This document shows, one piece after another, positions 19,779-28,564 of a DNA stretch of 64,000 nucleotides. Each line of letters starts with the position of its first letter. Within the stretch, counting starts at the first letter, position 1. The notes beneath the pieces are model-generated. The model searched no databases and had not been told where the DNA came from. It saw only the letters and a program-made list of their open reading frames with translations. The stretch lies in assembly GCA_907163375.1 (NCBI GenBank), contig CAJQUW010008753.1:496001-560000 (forward strand), read 5' to 3'. The stretch comes from Prostheceraeus crozeri (Eukaryota > Platyhelminthes > Polycladida > Euryleptidae). The position numbers and the translations under genes were made by a program.

Positions 19779-21061
19779 CTAAATCTTTGATTTCGTAAGT
19801 GATCGGATAAGTTGATTTATTTTACAAACTTCAAATATTTCTTTAGTCCAGTAGCCAACAAAGCCTTTTTCAAATTTATTTTTATAGTTAAATATTCTAA
19901 CTCTATCTCCAATTTTAAATTTCGGCTTAAGTTTCTGCAAATTCGGATTACTCTCATTCGAATAATTATTTTCGAATATTTTCTTTCGCATTAAATCAGG
20001 TTTGTCAGAAGCATTCTTCGGAGTTTCTTCAATACCTGAATGAATCGTATTGTTATACTCTTCTACAACTCCTGGTAATATCTTCAACCATTTCTGATTT
20101 CCTCGCTCAGTAAATTTTTTGAAAATTTTATTTTTTAATGATCTATTGAAACGCTCTATTACTACAGCCTTTCCTGCATTTTCAGTTGAATAAACTGAGC
20201 CTTGGCGATGACTTTCATCTGTTTCAAATAGTGCCTGAACATTTCGGTTATAAAATTCCGATCCTTTGTCAACAAACAATTTTTTGGCTTTCTATTAGTT
20301 TCTTTAAAGATTTCTTCTTCAAACGCATATTTAACTGATAGACCACTTTTGCTTTTTAAAGGCTTTACCCAAGCGTATCGTGTATATAAATCTATAACGG
20401 TCAATTCGTACTGAAACCCTCTTTCATTCGGCATATGAATGAGATCAGCACTCCAAATATCATCTTTATTAAATACTTTTACCTTCAATAAATATTTAGG
20501 CCTTCCATATTCCTTGTGAATTTCGTACACGTAGGTTTCAGAGTTACGAGTTTTGTCTATCCCCTGGCCAAAAAGCATTTTTGCTTGTAAAGCTTTCTTA
20601 ACAAACATTCTTTCAATTCTTTCTCTAAATGTAGGATTTTGAATACTATCTAATTCTTGAATCATCTTCTTATCAGCTACATGTCGAGAACTTAGGTCAT
20701 GATTTCGATGAGCTAAATCATTTCTGAAAACTGCTTCATCTACTCTGTTTATTGGTTCTTCACCTGGTTTTGGATTATTATTCTCATCTAGTCTTATATC
20801 TAATCGAGTTCCTGGACCGGTATATGAATGACCAGGAAGATGTTTTTCTTTCGAATATTTACTCCAAATAAATCCAGGAAATTTTTCTAATGTTTTTTGT
20901 ATATCCCCTCCAGTGTGCAGCCGACCGTTGCGCAGCCGACCGCTGTGCAGTCGACCGGTGTGCTGGCAATTTGAGGTTTTATGTACTTTTAAGAGATAAT
21001 CCATTAGATCAAGATTTGAAATTTTTAATTTAATTAAATTTTCGGAATTTGTAGAATTCAT
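19779..21061 (-). pseudogene. Integrase with N-terminal PLA2-like domain, frameshifted
   Basis: The start at 21061 follows CTTTTAAA. Residues about 60-120 show a phospholipase A2-like domain of the parvovirus VP1 type: LPGHSYTGPGTRLD (calcium-loop pattern YxGPG), then NRVDEAVFRNDLAH where the family has His-Asp, so the catalytic His is Asn here. The retroviral-type DDE core follows: DIWSADLIHMP (first Asp), VDKGSEFYN (second Asp) and VIERFNRSL (Glu). The frame changes near 20280, between the first and second catalytic residues. The C-terminal part has a basic SH3-like stretch (KFKIGDRVRIF). The integrase inserts the element; the PLA2-like part would act on membranes during entry in related viruses. 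A GC-rich in-frame repeat lies near the N-terminus. Confidence 0.8.
20903..20968. repeat. In-frame GC-rich tandem insert near the integrase N-terminus
   Basis: Three copies of a 15-base unit (CAGCCGACCGTTGCG with variants) encode repeated GRLHSGRLRNGRLHTG-type residues. The patch is GC-rich in an AT-rich gene and keeps the frame, like the insert at 15987-16080. Confidence 0.6.
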
Positions 21062-21084
21062 TTTAAAAGATAAAATAAATGTTT

Positions 21085-21212
21085 TACCTAGTAGAACCAA
21101 AGGTTCTGAGGCTTTAGCCGATCGGACCGAAGGTTCTGAGTCTTTAGCCGATCACTTTTGTTCAGAGGCTTTAGCCTATCGGAGCAAAGGTCCTGAGGTT
21201 ATTACCTTATCA
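21085..21212. repeat. Cluster of double-hairpin elements
   Basis: Four consecutive units lie between two genes. Examples of stems are AGAACC-AAA-GGTTCT followed by GGCT-TT-AGCC, then GGACC-GAA-GGTTC with TCTTTAGCC, then a partial unit, then GGAGC-AAA-GGTCC with GAGGTTATTACC. Different copies use different paired bases while the loops and spacing stay the same, which suggests selection for structure or an element that spreads as a hairpin. Confidence 0.75.
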
Positions 21213-21685
21213 TACTAGGACTTAGATATATTCCAGAACCATCTTTAGTTTCCTTATTTTCAATTAAATCATGAACATTGTGAAGAATATTTTTAAGAAC
21301 TCGTTTTCCTTCATCAACTAAATTTAATTTACTAATAAAATTATCTACTATTCCTTCTCCCCCTAGCAACTTTCTCTAACTCTCTATTATGACGTTTTTG
21401 TTCTTCTAATGCTGCCTTCTCTGATTTATTTTTATTTACTGCTTGGACAATACCAGCTGTCCCACCTGCGACACTTCCTGCTGCTGCTATGCCTCCTATT
21501 ATTAGCGGAATTAATGGGAGAATCCCGCCATTCTTTTCTTCTTGTAATTGAATATTCTCTATCATTGGTTTACTTATGTAATATTTCTTTTTGTCAATCG
21601 TAATAGTTTTAGGTGTATTTTTGTCAACAATATTACGTAATTTTAATTCAACAGTTTTATTATTATTACTTTTCGCTTCCGACAT
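21202..21685 (-). pseudogene. Small capsid-associated (PX-like) protein, one frameshift
   Basis: The start follows TTTTTTATTAAAA. Residues 1-45 are charged. Residues 50-75 are a Gly/Ala/Ile-rich segment (LIIGGIAAAGSVAGGTAGIV) of the membrane-active or core-peptide type seen in small Polinton virion proteins. A charged helix follows. The frame changes in the G run near 21355-21362; the following frame is open to the stop at 21204-21202, giving a total near 160 codons. Related proteins are cleaved by the protease and act at the capsid inner face; that role is inferred. Confidence 0.55.
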
Positions 21686-21724
21686 TTTTAATAAAAAAAT
21701 TTTAAGTTAGGAAAAATTTTAATT

Positions 21725-21826
21725 AACCAATCGGACCAAAGGTCCTCAGGTTACTAACCTATCGGAGCGAAGCTCCTCTGGCTTCAGCCGATCGGACCAA
21801 AGGTCCCCAGGTTATTAACCAATCCT
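21725..21826. repeat. Three double-hairpin elements before the major capsid gene
   Basis: Units read GGACC-AAA-GGTCC / GGTTACTAACC, then GGAGC-GAA-GCTCC / GGCTTCAGCC, then GGACC-AAA-GGTCC / GGTTATTAACC. In the middle unit both strands of both stems have changed together, a clear compensatory pattern. Confidence 0.85.
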
Positions 21827-23149
21827 AGCCATCTTTCCATTAAGAATTTCAATAGAATATTTTACATCTTCTAGCAATAGACCATAAGCCATCAATGAAG
21901 TTGTGGAATCTTTCTTCTCAATATTAATTGTTACATCACAACCAGTCTTGATAATATCTTCAGATTGTGCACTTAAATCGAAACAGAAAACAGGATATAA
22001 ATGTCTCCAATCTCCAGGAGTTAATTGTGGTTCAACTCCAAATTCTATACAAAGATTTCGATAAGAATCATATCCTTCCATAAATTGATTATTGGAATCA
22101 TCGAATCTTAATGGATCAATTGGATATCGGGTTTGATTTAATGAAACTTGTAAACTTCGAATTGCATCAATACGAAAAAGATTATTGTTCTTATCAAAAC
22201 TTGGAGAATTATTTCTTTGAAAAGTTAGTAATAAATATCTTGGAGTATTCGCAGTTCTAGTAAAATGCCAGTTAAATCTTTGTTCGGAAAAAGTTACTGA
22301 ACTAGCAGTACGCTTTAGAAAATTTACTGGAATTGGTTTGTTAGTATTTAATCTTTTTGCAATAGCTGTTTCAACCTCTAAACTAGGAGTAATATGCTTA
22401 ATCCACCATTCAAGTCGATCAATTTTTAAATATGCTTTTTTTCCAGTCTTGCCAAAAAAGATTAATTCATTATTTGCTGTCCGATAAATCATTAACTTAA
22501 ATTTTAATTGATATGATATTTTATCATGATCTAAATATCCGAATAATGGAGACAATGACCAATTTACTGTCTGTTTACTTTTCTTGTTAAATTCACGTCT
22601 TTCTTTATATGCACTATTGTTTGTTTTATTTAAATGATTTGCAATATTTTCTACATCTTTCGCAATTCCTGCTGCGTCTGTTCCAGCGCGAGTTAAATCA
22701 TCAACAATTATACCATCATTAGTATCAGGAAACCAACCTTCGATTTCATACTTTCTATTATTTTCGCCAATTGTTACAAATCTAAGCATTGTATCAATTA
22801 CACCTGGAGAATCACTTATTGTTTCTATATTTTGAGTTGCAACATCTAAACGCATTTGTGTAAATAATCTTGGAAAGAAATTATTCTCTAATGCAATATT
22901 ATCGCTATCTGGTAATGGTGTTGTAAAATTGGCATCACTATATAAAGAATATTCACAGTCTAAATAGGAACCAGGTAAATATAAATAACTCTGCTGATAA
23001 TCAACTTCAAAAATTAAATCACCTCCAGTATTCACTCTACTGGAAGATCCGGGATTCATAGCAATTCTTATATAGTCATTCCTTTTTTGATTGTAACTGA
23101 CGAACGGAGGATCGTCTAATCTACATTTATTTTCGATAAGAGAAGACAT
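21815..23149 (-). CDS. Major capsid protein, double jelly roll, 444 aa
   Basis: The start follows TTATTTTTTAAAAA. The intact 444-residue frame has the length of Polinton hexon-like capsid proteins. Supporting strings are VNWSLSPLFGYLDHDK in the middle, WWIKHITPSLEVE between the two halves, and LYPVFCFDLSAQSED followed by VTINIEKK near the C-terminus, with beta-rich composition throughout. It would form the trimeric capsomers of an icosahedral shell. It is only distantly similar to the Polinton B capsid protein, which shows that the two elements belong to different lineages. Double-hairpin elements lie just after its stop. Confidence 0.8.
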   Translation of the reverse strand: MSSLIENKCRLDDPPFVSYNQKRNDYIRIAMNPGSSSRVNTGGDLIFEVDYQQSYLYLPGSYLDCEYSLYSDANFTTPLPDSDNIALENNFFPRLFTQMRLDVATQNIETISDSPGVIDTMLRFVTIGENNRKYEIEGWFPDTNDGIIVDDLTRAGTDAAGIAKDVENIANHLNKTNNSAYKERREFNKKSKQTVNWSLSPLFGYLDHDKISYQLKFKLMIYRTANNELIFFGKTGKKAYLKIDRLEWWIKHITPSLEVETAIAKRLNTNKPIPVNFLKRTASSVTFSEQRFNWHFTRTANTPRYLLLTFQRNNSPSFDKNNNLFRIDAIRSLQVSLNQTRYPIDPLRFDDSNNQFMEGYDSYRNLCIEFGVEPQLTPGDWRHLYPVFCFDLSAQSEDIIKTGCDVTINIEKKDSTTSLMAYGLLLEDVKYSIEILNGKMARIG

Positions 23150-23217
23150 TTTTTAAAAAATAATTTGACTTTTTTGTTTTTTCTCACACATAGAAAAAAT
23201 TTTACTAAAATATAATT

Positions 23218-23685
23218 TTAGAATTTTGCTAAACCAATACCTCTTATTTCTTCAATTGAACGAACCGTAGGTTCTATGGCTACGTCTGATTTCTTCTCAT
23301 GTTTACTATCAGACCCTGCAGCTATGTTAGCAATTTTGTTTTTCGTTTCCTCTGAAAGTTTTTTTAATTATTTTAGTTCTTCAGAATCATTCTTAAGTTT
23401 ACGAATAGTTTCTAGTTGTTTTAATTCGTTTTGTGACTTAACAGCATTTGATATTGCACTAGCTGTACTACCTATAGCAGCTGCTCCTTTTGCAGCAGAT
23501 GTAATCAAATCTTTATTATTTTTAATTAAGTTAACGATACTTCCAATACCAGAAAAGATGCCAGCCCCTTCTTTTTGAATTGTTTCTACACTGTGATAAT
23601 GGTAAACAGATTTCATAGATTGTTCATGAGCAATTTTTTGATTTGAAGCAAAAGGTTTAAGATTGTGTTTATAAATTATAGGCAT
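23218..23685 (-). pseudogene. PX-like membrane-active small virion protein, one in-frame TAA
   Basis: The start follows AATCCTAAAAA. A single frame of 156 codons ends at TAA 23220-23218 and is interrupted only by TAA at 23370-23368. Residues 37-75 are an amphipathic Gly/Ala/Ile segment (EGAGIFSGIGSIVNLI, then AAKGAAAIGSTASAI) and a Lys/Glu helix follows. The C-terminus ends in a GIGLAKF-like tail. One hairpin element (GAACC-GTA-GGTTC at 23262-23274) sits inside the coding frame after the TAA. The role, by analogy, is a capsid-lining or membrane-disrupting peptide. Confidence 0.6.
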
Positions 23686-23724
23686 TTTTTAGGATTAAAG
23701 TTGAATTTTGGGAAAAAATATTTA

Positions 23725-23760
23725 CGATTGGTTAGCAACCTGAGGACCTTTGGTCCGATT
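23725..23760. repeat. Double-hairpin element, inverted orientation
   Basis: Read on the minus strand this is GGACC-AAA-GGTCC followed by GGTTGCTAACC, matching the units at 21725-21826. It lies between two minus-strand genes. Confidence 0.75.
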
Positions 23761-24646
23761 AAGATTTACGTTTGTGAATGGACAACAACTTCCAGATAAC
23801 TTTATTAATTTTCTGTTGCACTTTATCTATTGCGTCAAGCAGCGTGTGATGTACTTTAATTTCTTTTCTATTAACTTGCATTTTCTGCTGATTAATCTTC
23901 AATGCCGTTTTAAGAGCATTTAACTTAATTTTAAGAACATCTAATTGTCTTTTAACAGAATCTAACTGTTCTTTATTTTCTTTAGAGTTTTCTTGTAAAT
24001 TTTTCTTTAATTCATTTTCTAAATTGATTTTAAGATTTTTCATTTTATCAACTTTTTGATTAAGTGAGTTTACTTCATTTATTATTCTATTCATCTTTTT
24101 CATTTGTTGAGTAATTTTAGAACTTAATTAATCAACACTTTTTTGGAATGTAGTTTGTAACTGCTTTAAATTTTTTTAAATTCTTTCAGGAAGTTTTTCT
24201 ATTTCATCTCCTAATTGTTCTTTCAATAATTTTATCTGATGTTTATTTTTAATGACTGCAGATTTTAAATTTATAGAAAGTAATATTAAAATTTTTGATT
24301 GTTCTGAAATCTTTTTAAAAAGTTTTGCTATATCTGCTTCTAGCTCTCTATCCTTTTTATCAAGTTTTAATAATTTTTCGTTTAATGATTTGTCCTTAAG
24401 TTTAAGCAACTTTAATTCATTCATCAGTGGAACCATAACATCGTTGATATATTTTTCTTTTAAGTCATTGATTTGTGTATCAACATATTGTTTATTTGTT
24501 AACTCTGTATTTTGTTGCGTAAGAATAGAAAGATGCAATGGACCAGATAAAACGTCTCCAGTTTTCATGATATAATTTTCTATTTCTATTTCTGATTCAC
24601 GATTATTCGGGATATATGCACCTCCACCAACATTTGTTAACATCAT
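23759..24646 (-). pseudogene. Phage-tail-fibre-like coiled-coil protein, in-frame stops
   Basis: The start follows TTATTGTTAAAAA. The frame of 296 codons is cut by TAA at 24178-24176 and by a second TAA about 15 codons later; the rest is open to the stop at 23759. Near the N-terminus is KTGDVLSGPLHLSILTQQN, then TNKQYVD, the pattern found in phage tail and collar fibres (G-x-L-x-G-x-L ... KQYVD). The rest is a heptad-rich coiled coil. A trimeric fibre at the virion vertex is the obvious guess; the family identity is based only on that motif. Confidence 0.55.
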
Positions 24647-24806
24647 TTTTTAACAATAAAAGACATATATGTCATAAAAATAAAAATTGTTTTTTCATGA
24701 AAATAAAAAAAAAATTTTTCACGGATCAACAAAGACAATGAATAGTCATCAGATCACTCAGTCAATTAGCCACATCACGAGAACAATTGTCAAGTGCGAT
24801 TGTCAG

Positions 24807-25130
24807 TTATGTTGATGAGTAAGAGGAAAAAGAGATCTCATCACGAACAATTCCAATTCCTTGTGTTACATTCTTAACTTTAGACCATCTCTTTCTTAAT
24901 TTTTTATAATGCTCTAATCTTAATAATAATTGAGATTCTTTATCTTTCATATACCTAACTCTATCTTTATGTTTTTCTTTGTTCATCTTTTCGATGTTCA
25001 TCTTTTCAATGTCCATTAAAGTAGAACTACGTTCATATGATAACGAAGGATATATTCTTTCGGTTTCTTCCACTTTTATTCTTTCCATTTCTAAGGCTTC
25101 TTCGATTTTCGCCCCCGTTGAGGTTTCCAT
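24807..25130 (-). pseudogene. Truncated copy of the 233-aa gene carried by the right terminal repeat
   Basis: The first 94 or so codons match the gene at 6323 with a few differences. After GIGI the sequence diverges exactly where the terminal repeat ends (24853), so the last 14 codons are chance. It is a by-product of the inverted repeat covering a gene start. Confidence 0.8.
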
Positions 25131-25565
25131 CTTTAAAGAAATATTTTGAATACAATCTTCTGGTATATTAAGACTACGTGATATTTTTTGGACTACCTAA
25201 ATTTTCATCTGCCTACATTTTCGACCTTCGGCTACGTGATATTTTTCGACCACGTGATATTTTTTAGATTACGTGATATTTTAAGACCGCCTAAATTTTC
25301 GATTACGTGATATTTTGAGACCGCCTAAATTTTCGATTACGTGATATTTTGAGACCGCCTAAATTTTTGAAATTTTGATTTTTTTGAAAATTTGTCACTA
25401 CCTAAATTTTCGCCCTTCGGCATTCGGCCACGTGAAATTTGAAGTCTACCTAAATTTTTGAAATTTTGATTTTTTGAAAATTTTGAAAAAACCCGCAAAA
25501 GTGTGACATCCGGCGCAAGCGAAGCGAAGCGAAGCGTCGCGCCGGATGTCACACTATATACTACT
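24853..25565 (-). repeat. Right terminal inverted repeat of Polinton A
   Basis: This is the reverse complement of 5865-6603 with scattered changes and fewer copies of the internal unit of about 34 bases (713 versus 739 bp). It ends in TGTCACACTATATACTACT at 25547-25565, directly before the duplicate TAGGTG. Confidence 0.9.
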
Positions 25566-25571
25566 TAGGTG
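25566..25571. repeat. Target site duplication TAGGTG, right copy
   Basis: Identical to 5859-5864, directly after the right terminus of Polinton A. Confidence 0.9.
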
Positions 25572-25886
25572 ATTATTAGGCTGTAGACGTAAACAGGGTT
25601 GATGATATTAAGCCCAGAGATAACCTATGCAGATAATTAAACCTTTTTAGCTGAATATTGATATGGCCTTAATTCCGCAATAACAAATTCATGCAATAAA
25701 TAGTAGTTAATATGAACATTAGATTCATACTAATTGATTAGCAATATGTACAATGTTGTATGATTAAAAATATCTTCATGTAACTTTAAATTTCAGTCAA
25801 AATTCCAAACATGTTCTGGAAATTGTTGTTCCACTTCAATAGAGAAATAGCCACTCTTGAGTCCAATCTTCGGGGGTACCCAAGCC
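25572..25886. other. Short host spacer between the two Polintons
   Basis: These 315 bp are AT-rich and hold no gene that I can see. They separate the target duplications of the two elements. Confidence 0.6.
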
Positions 25887-25892
25887 CAAGGT

Positions 25893-26152
25893 AGTAGTGA
25901 AAACTGTGCCCTACTATGATAGGGATAGGTACATGGATAGGTACATGTATAATTCAGTGTTATGAATAGGAACATGTATGACTTCTGTCTTCTTGGATAG
26001 GTACATGTGTTTGGTAGACTTGGTTGTGTACATTGCGTTTCGGAACGTCTATGATCGAACTTGTGCGACTTGGTTCTGAGTACTTGGGTACGTACCGATA
26101 GATGTCCGTTGTTTGATTTTGAATGGGTTTGCTCAATTGCGACTATTGTGAC
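25893..26152 (+). repeat. Left terminal inverted repeat of Polinton B
   Basis: 260 bp matching the reverse complement of 49645-49945. It contains several copies of GGATAGGTACATG and TAGGAACATG. The right copy has one more unit of about 46 bases. Confidence 0.9.
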
Positions 26153-26289
26153 AATTATTTTAAATGTAGCACTATTTACATGTGAAACTTAAATGTGCAG
26201 TTATGATTTAGTTGCTGCCCATTAAGAAAACCAATTCCAGAACTATGTTTAAAGTGAAAAAGACAAGAGATTTACAATGCAAGTTTAAT

Positions 26290-26526
26290 TTAAGCATGAA
26301 AAATAAATGATGGGTACAGATCACGTCCCTCAGGCGACTCCATGATCTTTAGGAAGTCATCACACCATTGATGAAATGTCTGATTGTTGGTGAAGTCATG
26401 CTCACACTCGTGTACCGGACACTTCACTGGTAGTCCACTCCGCCTTTGAAGTGCTGTCACAGTTAAAGTTTTCCGTAGGGCCACTTTGCAGCCGCAACAG
26501 AGATGAACGGTCAACAGACCTTCCAT
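26290..26526 (-). CDS. Small Cys-rich protein, 78 aa
   Basis: An intact frame with HLCCGCK near residue 8 and KCPVHECEH near residue 35, so paired Cys/His could bind zinc. I recognise no family. It is divergent from the gene at 26797, and its own TATA box (CTATATAAAG, 26640-26631 on the minus strand) lies about 105 bases upstream. Position next to the terminus suggests an early or accessory function. Confidence 0.45.
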   Translation of the reverse strand: MEGLLTVHLCCGCKVALRKTLTVTALQRRSGLPVKCPVHECEHDFTNNQTFHQWCDDFLKIMESPEGRDLYPSFIFHA

Positions 26527-26630
26527 AACGACTTGGCTGTCATTTTGAAAATAGAATAAAGGTTTTTAGGACATGCTTCTTGTTATGGAACGTTGAGGAT
26601 AAGTACTTGACAGTTTGGAACAATGACATC

Positions 26631-26640
26631 CTTTATATAG
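26631..26640 (-). promoter_or_regulatory. TATA box, leftward half of a divergent promoter
   Basis: CTATATAAAG on the minus strand, upstream of the 78-aa gene; a second TATA box for the rightward gene lies 68 bases away. Confidence 0.5.
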
Positions 26641-26707
26641 TTATATAGTCTTTAGGGAAGTTCGGTACCTCTCTGATTGGCTGTTAGGATTTCCTTTGTT
26701 TAAAAAG

Positions 26708-26715
26708 TATATAAG
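26708..26715 (+). promoter_or_regulatory. TATA box TATATAAG, rightward half of a divergent promoter
   Basis: TATATAAG lies 81 bases before the ATG at 26797, which leaves room for a start site about 30 bases downstream and a short leader. Confidence 0.6.
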
Positions 26716-26796
26716 TCCGAGGTTTGTACCAATTCTTATCAAAAGTTCTAATCCTCACGTTTACAAGTTACAATTATTTTAAATCTAGAAGTCATT

Positions 26797-27230
26797 ATGG
26801 ATCGCAAACAGGAAGCTGCAGTTGAGAACGGTACTGCTGATCGTACCACTTCACCTCAATCGCCAATGGAACGATCGACAACACCAGACGAGCCGGTGGT
26901 GTTCACCCAAGCCCCGGCATCGCCCGACTACTCGGGTGATGATAGTGACGTATCAATCGAGACGATGCGGCACAAGAATAAAAAGTCCATGAGAACGCCA
27001 CTATATGGAAGGGTCACTGTCAAAGTGAAGAACGCGCGAAGAAGTACCACAGCAAAAGGGTCTTCATGCGAATGGAGCCGAACGAGCGGCACCTCACAAC
27101 CACTCTCGAATTTTCAATCATCGACCTTGACACACCACGTCGCTTTCCCTGTGCGCCCAAGAAGACCAGGATCCATGTGCAAGTTGACTTAAAGAAACTA
27201 GTTCCATTTCCATACCTTGATGACATTTAG
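26797..27230 (+). pseudogene. Unknown Polinton B gene, one frameshift
   Basis: The first 80 codons are open and rich in Ser, Thr, Pro, Asp and Glu (disordered). After a frame change near 27045 the +1 frame stays open to TAG at 27228-27230 and has a beta-like, basic and hydrophobic composition, which looks more protein-like than the continuation of the first frame. I recognise no family. It has a TATA box and is divergent from the 78-aa gene. Confidence 0.45.
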
Positions 27231-28555
27231 TGTGTTTTCTTAATCTCTTCATTTAATATTCATTTATATATATGAACAGACTTGTTTTATCATTTCACAA
27301 ATCGGTCTTCAATTAAGGTCTGAATGGGAAAGGGGAGTAACTATCTACAATTAATGATGTTCAATAACTGAATTGAAACAAAAAAATCAAATATGAAGAC
27401 TTCAACTTGAAATAAATAGGAACATATAACTTTTTATAGAAGCAGTTGTGTTGTTAATTTTAAAATGCTTGTAGCAGTCCAGGATGATATCATACATGTG
27501 TCATACACGACACCATCAGAATGAGAATGAAAAGACCATTCGAATGATATAAGGTTTGTACCCATTCGATGAAAAAATCCTAGTTGTATGCAGGTGTATG
27601 CAAAGAGAAAAATGAATTGCTTCAAATTTACTAAGTTTTTACACTAAATTTAGCCTGTTCTTTAAAGGAGTCTAGCCGTTTAGGATGATGTCATACATGT
27701 GTCATACAGGACACCATTAGAATGAGAATGAAAAGACCATTCGAATGATATAAGGTATGTACCTATTTGATGAAAAAATGTTCGTTGTATGCAAATGCAT
27801 GCAACCGTAAAAATTTCAAGTTTTTTCAGGAAAATGACAAAGTTTGCAAGATTTTGATAATTTTCAAAGTTAAAGTTCTACAACCAAAAATGATCATAAT
27901 ACATAAACCTACACACATGACCTTGACATGACCTTGACCTTCATACACTTCGTACACGGCGGGGGGGAGGGCCTCAAAATTTCTCGGGCGCTTGGCGCCC
28001 TCGAAATTTTTCGGACTATAGGGTAAATAAATTTTCGAGTGCGCTACGCGCACTCGAAAATTTATTTACCCATGGGGTCCGGGTGCCATAGCTGCCTTTT
28101 TTGTTTCCTAACCCTAATCCTTACCCTTAACCCTAGTATTTTAATTTGATTATTTGAATTTTGGCGCGAAATTCGAATTTACGAAAAAGTCTTTAAATTT
28201 GATTATTCGAATTTTGGCGCGAAATTTGAATTTTCGAAATTTAGCGCTTAATTCAAATTTTAATGTTCTATTTAAATCACACGTTTTATATCTTCAAATA
28301 TGAATCATTATATGACTATTAATAATAGCATGTATATCAAAATAATATATCAGTCCATCAGTTCATATTACTTTGAATTCACTCTACTGTTTACATGTAG
28401 ACATCTTTCAACACATATGATGGCACTTCCATTTCTAAGGTTAAAAATAAACTAGCTGTTCCAATTCTTGTTTGAGTTATCAATTTTGTTTAACTGTACT
28501 AATGCGATGATGTGATGTAATAAAGTCTTTGTTCATAGTTGCTTTGTCAATTTCA
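27231..28555. other. Non-coding stretch with a duplication and a strong hairpin
   Basis: There is a direct duplication of about 150 bp (27475-27625 and 27678-27826, both with CATACATGTGTCATACA and GACCATTCGAATGATATAAG). A perfect hairpin follows at 28019-28071. After it come several AATTTTGGCGCGAAATT-type words (28155-28250). No gene is seen. Confidence 0.6.
28019..28071. repeat. Perfect 25-bp-arm hairpin
   Basis: GGGTAAATAAATTTTCGAGTGCGC and its exact reverse complement are separated by only a few bases (TAC). A weaker GC-rich pair (GGGCGCTTGGCGCCC) lies just before it, near 27986. Confidence 0.8.
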
Positions 28556-28564
28556 TATATAAAG
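28556..28564 (+). promoter_or_regulatory. TATA box of the spliced Polinton B gene
   Basis: TATATAAAG, with a plausible start near 28590, a leader exon ending at a GTGAGT donor (28668-28673) and an acceptor at 29304-29305 directly before the ATG at 29306. Confidence 0.5.

Larger units (their letters stand above)
5865..25565. mobile_element. Polinton A (Maverick/Polinton), 19.7 kb, complete with termini
   Basis: Both ends read AGTAGTATATAGTGTGACA inward and are flanked by the exact 6-bp duplication TAGGTG (5859-5864 and 25566-25571). Terminal inverted repeats are about 0.7 kb. The gene set is the classic Polinton one: PolB, integrase, packaging ATPase, adenain-type protease, double-jelly-roll capsid protein and penton. 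The left arm is transcribed mainly rightward and the right arm leftward. A LINE (9334-13010) is nested inside. Many genes carry one or two lesions, so this copy is not expected to be autonomous. Confidence 0.95.

Noticed and set aside
25337..25552. Open frame in the right terminus of Polinton A
   Set aside because: It is a translation of tandem repeats in the terminal inverted repeat and has no partner in the left terminus frame.
28105..28135. Telomere-like CCCTAA text
   Set aside because: Only two or three irregular copies (CCCTAATCCTTACCCTTAACCCTA); no array.
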